Shown here piece by piece: positions 34,906 through 40,916 of a stretch of DNA of 40,916 nt (positions are counted from its first letter, which is position 1; each line of letters opens with the position of its first letter). A model generated the notes under the pieces. That model was given only the letters and a program-made list of their open reading frames with translations, searched no databases and was not told the origin of the DNA. This stretch comes from Pseudomonadota bacterium (GTDB lineage Bacteria > Pseudomonadota > Gammaproteobacteria > Acidiferrobacterales > UBA6901). The position numbers were made by a program, and so were the translations under genes. The stretch covers positions 1 through 40,916 of the forward strand of contig JAJYEK010000024.1 of the NCBI GenBank assembly GCA_021785795.1, read 5' to 3'.

Positions 34906-35336
34906 GCGTGGTGGGAGACTTTCCGGTGAGGGTGGTGGGTGTGGAGCAGCTTGGCAATCGTGGCAGGCTGCTGGCGGTCGTCAACGAGGTCGAGTCCCTG
35001 CTCGCCAGGCTGGCAGACAGCGGGGCTTGCGGGTCCATTGATCTGCGCAGCATGCCGATGGCGCCGGCTGACCGCGACGGCCTGCGCGGGATTTTCGCCG
35101 AGGGCGAAGTGAGCGCCGTGATTCGCGCCCTGGGCGAGACTGAAGTGTATGAGTCGATTGTGCGCGGTGTGTGGTGGGTGACGCATCGCAGTGAAGACGG
35201 GAGGATTGCGGCCGAGTTCATCGAAGTTACACACATGCCCGAGATTCTCAAGACGCCACCGGACGACGTTGCCGACGGACTGGAAGTCCTGCATGAGCAG
35301 CTGGCGGCGCTCGACGGAGAACGCCACAGGGCATAG
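34902..35336 (+). CDS. Hydrogenase expression/formation protein, HupH/HyaF-like
   Basis: A 144-residue protein that corresponds to the C-terminal HupH domain only (EGEVSAVIRALGETEVYESI, VRGVWWVTHRSEDGRIAAEF, IEVTHMPEIL). Classical HupH/HyaF proteins are about twice as long. They assist assembly of the small subunit or protect the enzyme under oxygen. The ATG overlaps the protease stop, and hydS follows 20 bp later, so it is part of the hydrogenase operon. Confidence 0.8.
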   Translation: MSVVGDFPVRVVGVEQLGNRGRLLAVVNEVESLLARLADSGACGSIDLRSMPMAPADRDGLRGIFAEGEVSAVIRALGETEVYESIVRGVWWVTHRSEDGRIAAEFIEVTHMPEILKTPPDDVADGLEVLHEQLAALDGERHRA

Positions 35337-35356
35337 AAACCACAAGGGGGTGTCCG

Positions 35357-36421
35357 ATGTCGGATGACGGTTCGATTGGGGAATCACTCAGGAAGCAGGG
35401 CATATCCCGAAGGGCGTTCATGAAGTTCTGTGCGGCCACAGCCTCTGTGCTGGCGCTGCCGCCGGGTATGGCGACGGTGATGGCGGAGACGCTTAGTCGC
35501 GCGCGGCGTCCTTCGGTCATATACCTCTCGTATCAGGAATGCACCGGCTGCGGCGAATCGCTGACCCGCTCGTTCTCGCCGACTCTCGAAAACCTGATCT
35601 TCAACGTCATGTCCCTGGATTACTATGAAACCCTGCAGGCGGCTGCCGGGACTGCCGCGGAAGCCGCACGCACGACGGCAATGAAGGAGAACTGGGGCAA
35701 GTACCTTCTGGTCGTGGATGGGGCGATTCCCCTGAAAATCGGCGGCGCCTATTGCACCATCGCCGGAGAAAGCGCGGTGGACATACTTACCGAGGCTGCC
35801 AAGGGCGCCGCCGCCGTGGTTGCGGTTGGCACCTGCGCCGCTTTCGGCGGCATTCCCCACGCCCAGCCCGACCCCACCGGCGCTGTTGCAGTAAGCGCAG
35901 TGGTGAAGGACAAGCCGGTCGTCAATGTCTCCGGTTGTCCCCCGGTGCCCGAGGTGATCACCGGCGTGCTGGCCCATTATCTGACCTTCGGCAGCCTTCC
36001 GGAACTCGACCACCTCGGCCGCCCGAAGGTCTTCTACGGCGAAACCATACACGACCGCTGCTATCGCCGGCCTTTCTATGACGAGGGCAAATTCGCCAAA
36101 ACCTTCGATGACGAGGGCGCGCGCAACGGCTGGTGTCTGTACGAGCTCGGGTGCAAGGGGCCGGTAACCTACAACGCCTGTCCGACGGTGAAATGGAATC
36201 AGGGCACGAGCTATCCGATCCAGTCGGGGCACGGCTGCCTCGGCTGTTCGGAGCCCGATTTCTGGGACCAGGGCAGCTTCTACCAGGCCCTGTCGACGCG
36301 CACCTGGAGCGGCGGAGCCGCTCTCGGTGCGGCTGCGGTTGCCGGGGTCGCCATAGGCGTGGGCGCAGCGGTGGTGTCGCGCCGCCGCCGGGCCCATCGT
36401 GAGGAGGAGAAACGGCCATGA
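35357..36421 (+). CDS. hydS: [NiFe] hydrogenase small subunit (Isp-type, group 1e-like)
   Basis: A 354-residue iron-sulfur subunit. A Tat signal (SRRAFMKF, residues 17-24) precedes a hydrophobic stretch, so the enzyme is exported folded. The proximal cluster motif is CTGC (Cys62, Cys65). Glycines stand where oxygen-tolerant group 1d enzymes carry two extra cysteines (CTGC and AAFGG), so a normal [4Fe-4S] proximal cluster is expected. The distal-cluster His and Cys (IHDRC) and the medial/distal cysteines (GWCLYELGCKGPVTYNAC, GHGCLGC) are present. A C-terminal membrane anchor (about 318-338) is followed by SRRRR, so its end is cytoplasmic. A GGGGGTG site precedes the ATG. The stop overlaps isp1. 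Confidence 0.95.
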   Translation: MSDDGSIGESLRKQGISRRAFMKFCAATASVLALPPGMATVMAETLSRARRPSVIYLSYQECTGCGESLTRSFSPTLENLIFNVMSLDYYETLQAAAGTAAEAARTTAMKENWGKYLLVVDGAIPLKIGGAYCTIAGESAVDILTEAAKGAAAVVAVGTCAAFGGIPHAQPDPTGAVAVSAVVKDKPVVNVSGCPPVPEVITGVLAHYLTFGSLPELDHLGRPKVFYGETIHDRCYRRPFYDEGKFAKTFDDEGARNGWCLYELGCKGPVTYNACPTVKWNQGTSYPIQSGHGCLGCSEPDFWDQGSFYQALSTRTWSGGAALGAAAVAGVAIGVGAAVVSRRRRAHREEEKRP

Positions 36422-37071
36422 ATCTGCTCGACTTCGCCCGCGGGGCGGCCATGAAGTGGTCAATCGCCGTGTTTCTGTTCGGCGTGCTGTGGCGCCTCTT
36501 CGGCGTTCTGCTGCTGCGGCGCACGCACGATTATTCCGCGCCTCGAACGCACGGGGCCGCGTTCGCCGCGCTGCAAACCATCATCAGTCGGTCCTGGCCA
36601 CGCAAGGAATTCCAGGCGCGCACCGCTTATGGCGTGACCGTCAGTTACGTCTTCCATATCGGGCTGGCCATCGTGGTTTTCGGGTTCGTGCCCCATATCC
36701 TTTTCATCCGCAGCCTCATCGGAGTGGGCTGGGACGGGCTGCCGGGCGGGGTGGTCTATTTCTTCGCAGTGATTACCCTGGTTGCGCTGTTGATGGCCAT
36801 CATCCGCCGCCTCACCCATCCGGTGCTGAGGCTCTTGTCGAACTTCGACGATTATTTCAGCTGGATCGTGACGGCCGCCCCGGTGATAACCGGACTGCTG
36901 GCAGTGGCTCATTACGGGGCGCGCTATGAAACGCTGCTGGCGGTGCACATATTGAGCTTCGAGCTGCTGCTGATCTGGTTTCCGTTCGGCAAGCTGATGC
37001 ATTCGCTGTTGTTGCCGGTAGCGCGCGGCCAGACCGGTGCTTATTACGGACGCAGGGGGGCCAGCACATGA
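36418..37071 (+). CDS. isp1: Isp1-type membrane cytochrome b subunit
   Basis: A 217-residue integral membrane protein of the NarI/DsrM-like type, with five hydrophobic helices (about 14-33, 73-95, 112-129, 148-165, 172-195). His80, His93, His177 and His195 lie in or near helices 2 and 5, where NarI has its haem b ligands, so it probably binds two haems. It would carry electrons from the periplasmic hydrogenase across the membrane. Placement between hydS and hydL, with ATGA overlaps to both hydS and isp2, is the arrangement known from Isp-type hydrogenases of purple sulfur bacteria. Confidence 0.9.
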   Translation: MNLLDFARGAAMKWSIAVFLFGVLWRLFGVLLLRRTHDYSAPRTHGAAFAALQTIISRSWPRKEFQARTAYGVTVSYVFHIGLAIVVFGFVPHILFIRSLIGVGWDGLPGGVVYFFAVITLVALLMAIIRRLTHPVLRLLSNFDDYFSWIVTAAPVITGLLAVAHYGARYETLLAVHILSFELLLIWFPFGKLMHSLLLPVARGQTGAYYGRRGAST

Positions 37072-38423
37072 GTACCGACATTAATGCCGTCCACCCGCTC
37101 GACACCGAAGGGACACGCCTGAGCATCAAGGCCCCGGCGCAGCGCTATGACCGGCAGGGCGAGATGCCCGACCGCGATCGCGTCGAGGCCGCTATGCGCG
37201 CATTTGTGCGCGAATTCGGCGCAACCACGGCGACCTACCTGGAGTCCTGCATCCACTGCGGGATGTGCGCCGAAGCCTGCCAGTACTATGTCCAGACGAA
37301 CGATCCGCGCTATACCCCGGTGCGCAAGCTCGAGCCCTTCAAGCAGGCGTACAAGCGCGAAGCCGGTCCGTTTGCCGTTTTTTACCGCCTGTTCAATCTC
37401 AAGTCGCGGGTGACTGCGGACGAACTGCAGACGTGGCAGGAACTCATCTATGATTCCTGCACGATGTGCGGGCGCTGCACCCTCATATGTCCCATGGGCA
37501 TCGACATAGCGCGGCTCGTGGGACAGGCCCGGCACGGGATGTTCAAGGCCGGTCTCGTGCCACACGAACTGTGGGCGGTGGCCGAACGTGCCGAACGCGA
37601 GGGCAGTCCGCTCGGCGCGACGCCCAAGGTATTCAAGGAGCGGATCGACTGGCTGTCGGATGAGAACGGGGTGGAGATCCCGGTGGATCGGGACGAAGCG
37701 GACATACTTGTGAGCATGTCGTCGATCGAGATCATGAAGTATCCCCAGGCTATCGTTGCGACCGCCAAGGTGCTGAATGCGCTCGGCGAGAAGTGGACCA
37801 TCCGCCTCGACGGTTACGAGGCGACCAACTTTGGCATGCTTTCCGGCAATGCGCAGTGGCAGAAGGATCTCAGCATGAAAATCATCAACGCAGCCGTCAA
37901 GTGCAGGGCAAAGCTGCTGATCCTTCCCGAATGCGGCCACGCCTATGGGGCCATGCGCTGGGACGGCGCCAACATCTACGGTAAGCCGCTGCCGTTCGAG
38001 GTGCTGCATATTTCGGAATTTCTCGCCAGGAACCTCGGCAATGGCAGGCTCAAGGTCCGCAATGTGCCGAAGTCCGTGACATTTCATGATCCCTGCCAGA
38101 TCGCCCGCCGCGGTGGCGCCACCCAGGCTCCGCGCGATGTGCTCGCCAAACTCGGCGTGGATCTGCATGAAATGGCTCCGAACCGGGACGTGAACTGGTG
38201 CTGCGGTGGCGGTGGGGGGGTGGTGACCATCCACCGGGCCGATCAGCTGCGTTACAAGGTCTTTCAGATCAAGATGAGGCAGGTGGACGACTCGGGAGCC
38301 GAGATGCTGGTGATGAGCTGTTCGAACTGCCGCCAGACCTTCGACGACGGCCAGGCGCACTTCAAATGGGACAAGACCGCGCACAGCCTGCTCGAGCTGG
38401 TCGCGGACAACCTCGTGCAATAG
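37068..38423 (+). CDS. isp2: Isp2-type HdrD-like iron-sulfur protein
   Basis: A 451-residue cytoplasmic protein like heterodisulfide reductase subunit D. Two [4Fe-4S] ferredoxin sites lie at Cys61-64-67-71 (CIHCGMCAEAC) and Cys131-134-137-141 (CTMCGRCTLICP). The C-terminal half holds the cysteine-rich CCG region (HDPCQIARRGG, CCGGGGG at 378-384, and CSNC at 418-421), which in HdrB/HdrD binds a noncubane [4Fe-4S] centre for disulfide chemistry. With Isp1 it would connect the hydrogenase to a cytoplasmic thiol/disulfide or sulfur-metabolic partner. It overlaps isp1 as ATGA. Confidence 0.92.
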   Translation: MSTDINAVHPLDTEGTRLSIKAPAQRYDRQGEMPDRDRVEAAMRAFVREFGATTATYLESCIHCGMCAEACQYYVQTNDPRYTPVRKLEPFKQAYKREAGPFAVFYRLFNLKSRVTADELQTWQELIYDSCTMCGRCTLICPMGIDIARLVGQARHGMFKAGLVPHELWAVAERAEREGSPLGATPKVFKERIDWLSDENGVEIPVDRDEADILVSMSSIEIMKYPQAIVATAKVLNALGEKWTIRLDGYEATNFGMLSGNAQWQKDLSMKIINAAVKCRAKLLILPECGHAYGAMRWDGANIYGKPLPFEVLHISEFLARNLGNGRLKVRNVPKSVTFHDPCQIARRGGATQAPRDVLAKLGVDLHEMAPNRDVNWCCGGGGGVVTIHRADQLRYKVFQIKMRQVDDSGAEMLVMSCSNCRQTFDDGQAHFKWDKTAHSLLELVADNLVQ

Positions 38424-38496
38424 ACGGTGCGCCGCAGTATCGGAGCGGCCGTAGGCGTTCCGTAGCGTGTCCGGCCGCCCTGTGGAGAAAGAGACG

Positions 38497-40272
38497 ATGC
38501 CAAGCCAAACAGTTGTGGTTGACCCGGTTACCCGAATCGAAGGGCATTTGCGCATCGAGGCGGAAACCGACGCCACCGGTACGATCACCAATGCATCGAG
38601 TGCCGGCACCATGGTGCGCGGCATTGAAATCATCTTGCGCGGGCGCGACCCGCGCGACGCCTGGGCATTCGCCCAGCGCATCTGCGGGGTATGCACGCTG
38701 GTTCACGGCATCGCGTCGGTACGCACGGTGGAAAACGCGCTCGACTACGAAATTCCGCCCAATGCCCAGCTGATCCGCAATCTGATGATTGCGGCGCAGT
38801 TCGTCCACGACCACGTGATGCATTTCTACCATCTGCATGCGCTGGACTGGGTCGATGTGGTGTCGGCGCTCAAGGCCGATCCCGCAAAGACGGCGGCGCT
38901 GGCGCAGTCAATCAGCAGCTACGCGAAGTCGTCACCCGGCTACTTTGCCGACCAGCGCAAGAAGCTCAGGAACTTCGTCGAGTCCGGCCAGCTCGGGCTC
39001 TTTGCCAATGGCTACTGGGGGCACCCAGCCTACAAGCTGCCGCCGGAGGCGAATCTCCTGGCGGTCAGCCATTATCTGGAGGCGCTCGCATGGCAGCGGG
39101 AGGTGGTGAAGCTGCATGCCATCTTCGGCGGCAAGAATCCGCATCCGAATTTCCTGGTTGGCGGTGCGCCCTGTGCCATCAGCGTGCATCCGGAGCACGT
39201 GGAAAGCGGGGTCGACGAATTCAGCAGGGGCGCCGGTGCCGGAGCGACCGCCGTAAACATCCTCGGCCTCGAGGTGGTTCAGCACGTCATAAACCAGATG
39301 CGATCGTTCGTCGATGAGGTATACCTTCCGGACACGCTTGCCATCGCCGGGTTCTACAAGGACTGGTTCAAGCTGGGCGAGGGGGTGGGGAATTTCATGA
39401 CTTTCGGCGAGTTTCCGCAGAAGGGCATGAATGATCCGAAGAGCTTCCTGATCCCGCCCGCAGCCATCATCGACCGCGACCTTACAAAGCTGCGCGCGGT
39501 TGATCTGAGCGATCCGGCGCAGGTCCAGGAGTTTGTCGCCCATTCCTGGTACGACTACAGCGTCGGCAAGGACAAGGGCCTGCATCCCTACAAGGGCGAG
39601 ACCGTCCTTCACTACTCCGGGCCGAAGCCCCCTTACGAGCACCTGAATACGGAACAGAGCTATTCCTGGTTGAAGTCGCCGCGCTGGCGCGGGAAGCCGA
39701 TGGAAGTGGGACCGCTGGCGCGGGTATTGGTGCTTTACGCCAGCGGCCATGAGCCCACCCGCGAGCTGGCCGGGTACGCCCTGAAGAAGCTCGATCTGCC
39801 GATCCAGGCGCTGTTTTCCACGCTTGGGCGGACCGCGGCGCGGACCCTCGAGGCAAAGATCATCGCCGACGCGATGCAGGGCTGGTACGACGGACTGATC
39901 GCGAATATCAAGCGAGGCGATGTCCGGACATTCAATGACAGGCTGTGGGAACCCTCTTCCTGGCCGGAAACGGCACGAGGCGTCGGGTTTACCGAGGCTC
40001 CGCGTGGCGCGCTCGCGCACTGGGTGGTGATCAAGGACGGAAAAATAGACAACTACCAGGCGGTCGTGCCAACCACGTGGAATGCAGGGCCGCGTGACGC
40101 GGCTGGCCTGGAAGGCCCCTACGAGGCGTCGCTCAAGGGCACGCAACTCTACGACGCCAAGCAGCCGCTCGAAATCCTGCGCACCATCCACAGCTTCGAT
40201 CCCTGCATTGCCTGCGCCGTGCACGTGACCGATCCCGCCGGTGATGAGCTCATTCGTGTGAAGGTTAGCTAG
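38497..40272 (+). CDS. hydL: [NiFe] hydrogenase large subunit
   Basis: A 591-residue catalytic subunit. The start at 38497 gives the conserved VDPVTRIEGHLRIE near residue 8. The Ni-Fe ligands are Cys63 and Cys66 (RICGVC) and Cys570 and Cys573 (DPCIACAVH). The maturation protease should cut after His576, releasing a 15-residue peptide. It lacks its own export signal and would travel with the Tat signal of the small subunit. Isp1 and isp2 separate it from hydS, the hallmark gene order of this hydrogenase class. It oxidises hydrogen or, in reverse, evolves it. Confidence 0.96.
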   Translation: MPSQTVVVDPVTRIEGHLRIEAETDATGTITNASSAGTMVRGIEIILRGRDPRDAWAFAQRICGVCTLVHGIASVRTVENALDYEIPPNAQLIRNLMIAAQFVHDHVMHFYHLHALDWVDVVSALKADPAKTAALAQSISSYAKSSPGYFADQRKKLRNFVESGQLGLFANGYWGHPAYKLPPEANLLAVSHYLEALAWQREVVKLHAIFGGKNPHPNFLVGGAPCAISVHPEHVESGVDEFSRGAGAGATAVNILGLEVVQHVINQMRSFVDEVYLPDTLAIAGFYKDWFKLGEGVGNFMTFGEFPQKGMNDPKSFLIPPAAIIDRDLTKLRAVDLSDPAQVQEFVAHSWYDYSVGKDKGLHPYKGETVLHYSGPKPPYEHLNTEQSYSWLKSPRWRGKPMEVGPLARVLVLYASGHEPTRELAGYALKKLDLPIQALFSTLGRTAARTLEAKIIADAMQGWYDGLIANIKRGDVRTFNDRLWEPSSWPETARGVGFTEAPRGALAHWVVIKDGKIDNYQAVVPTTWNAGPRDAAGLEGPYEASLKGTQLYDAKQPLEILRTIHSFDPCIACAVHVTDPAGDELIRVKVS

Positions 40273-40333
40273 GCGGCTGCGCCGCCGGCTCCGGGTGGGA
40301 TGCCGTGCCGCGCTGGGATTGGGGAACGGAACG

Positions 40334-40654
40334 ATGGAAGATGAGCTGAAGCGGCTGCTTGACGCAGAAGCACGTGCCGAGGCCGTGGTGGATGCGACCC
40401 GTCGCGAGTGCGAACGGCTGATCCAGCAAGCGCACGAACAGGTGCGCGCTTCCGAGCAGCGGGTCGAGGAGCATGTGCCGGAGTTGCGAAGCGCGTTCTA
40501 CGACAAGGCCGAGGAACGCGCGAACTTGGCACTGGCGGAGCTCGAGCGCCGTTACCATGAACGGAGCGAGCAGCTGCGCAGCTTGGCGCTCAAGCATTCA
40601 GGAGAGGCCGTCGACGCGGCGTTCGCGCTGATCATTGACCCAGACTGGGAGTGA
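40334..40654 (+). CDS. V-type ATPase-associated coiled-coil subunit (G/H-like)
   Basis: A 106-residue, almost entirely helical, charged protein (KRLLDAEARAEAVVDATRRE, RLIQQAHEQVRASEQRVEEH) like the peripheral-stalk subunits of V/A-type ATPases and F-type subunit b. There is no membrane segment. The start is the ATG at 40334. The call depends partly on the next gene, which is recognisable as a V-ATPase subunit and begins three bases after this stop. Confidence 0.7.
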   Translation: MEDELKRLLDAEARAEAVVDATRRECERLIQQAHEQVRASEQRVEEHVPELRSAFYDKAEERANLALAELERRYHERSEQLRSLALKHSGEAVDAAFALIIDPDWE

Positions 40655-40657
40655 TTC

Positions 40658-40916
40658 ATGCGCTCCATCGCGCGCTATGCATATCTCAACACCCGGGTGT
40701 CGGGCATGGCGGCGCGCCTGCTCTCCGACCGCGACATAGACGGCCTCATCGATCATGCCGCCGACCAGGACCATGCCATCCTTCAGGCCGAAGGACTGTC
40801 CGGATGGACACCAGACAGTTCCGTTGACCCTGGTCTGTCCCTCGAGCAGCGGCTGATTGCAAACCTGCTGGCGGATTTTTCGATCCTGGTGCGCGCGCTG
40901 GATGGCGCGCGCCGCC
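40658..40916 (+). CDS. V-type ATPase subunit C/d-like protein (partial)
   Basis: The first 86 codons of a gene cut by the window end. The N-terminus reads RYAYLNTRVSGMAARLLSDR, close to the YAYxNARVRAMKSRLL start of V/A-type ATPase subunit C (the AC39/NtpC family). This subunit joins the central stalk to the membrane rotor. It suggests that a complete V-type ATPase operon continues to the right. Confidence 0.75.
   Translation, partial: MRSIARYAYLNTRVSGMAARLLSDRDIDGLIDHAADQDHAILQAEGLSGWTPDSSVDPGLSLEQRLIANLLADFSILVRALDGARR

Noticed and set aside
37044..38696. 550-codon minus-strand open frame opposite isp2
   Set aside because: It is antisense to a complete HdrD-like gene and shows no recognisable motif.

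Overview
This is a GC-rich chromosomal window from a gammaproteobacterium. The evidence is the set of group-typical genes: Hda, DUF2069, DUF3108 behind purMN, the PerM-type permease, GluQ-type synthetase and CbpA/CbpM. The [NiFe] hydrogenase with its maturation genes, the paired small cytochromes c, acetate use and a V-type ATPase suggest a metabolically flexible, facultatively anaerobic, hydrogen- and probably sulfur-oxidising organism of Chromatiales type. Species cannot be fixed from sequence reading alone.

Layout. 1-2069 (minus): an ECF sigma factor coupled to a membrane anti-sigma-like protein with a DsrE-like C-terminal domain (cut by the window edge), then a DUF3108 exported protein. 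2066-3786 (minus): purN and purM. 3985-6394 (plus): phosphatidyltransferase, AI-2E/PerM permease and hda, all overlapping by stop-start. 6408-8280: DUF2069 and wrbA (minus), then a LysM lipoprotein with its own promoter and terminator. 8679-13358 (minus): a PilZ-like orphan, acs and an acetate transporter. 13628-17806: pirin (plus), gluQ with an aspartase/fumarase-family gene (minus), acylphosphatase (plus), lytic transglycosylase (minus). 17906-20132 (minus): cbpM, cbpA and two tandem cytochromes c. 20660-24765 (plus): relA and a GGDEF-EAL protein behind a near-consensus sigma-54 promoter.

25252-34230 (minus) holds a small exported Gly/Met-rich-tail protein, a ROK sugar kinase, a class I glutamine amidotransferase, and hypE, hypF, hypB, hypA and hypC. 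An EamA transporter and a decayed IS200/IS605-type TnpB remnant interrupt the hyp genes, and hypD is absent from the window. 34357-40272 (plus) is an Isp-type (group 1e-like) hydrogenase operon: maturation protease, HupH/HyaF-like protein, small subunit, Isp1 (membrane cytochrome b), Isp2 (HdrD-like Fe-S protein), large subunit. From 40334 the start of a V-type ATPase operon runs off the window.

The main regulatory find is a perfect FNR/Anr box (34297-34310) between hypC and the hydrogenase operon. It has a -10-like hexamer exactly 21 nt away on each side, so one site could act as a class II (-41.5) activator for both divergent transcripts. Other points of interest are the DsrE-fused anti-sigma, an EAL domain with Lys in place of a catalytic Glu, a protease gene whose natural start appears to be ACG, two inverted IS605-like ends bracketing the hypEF segment, and the V-ATPase directly behind the hydrogenase.
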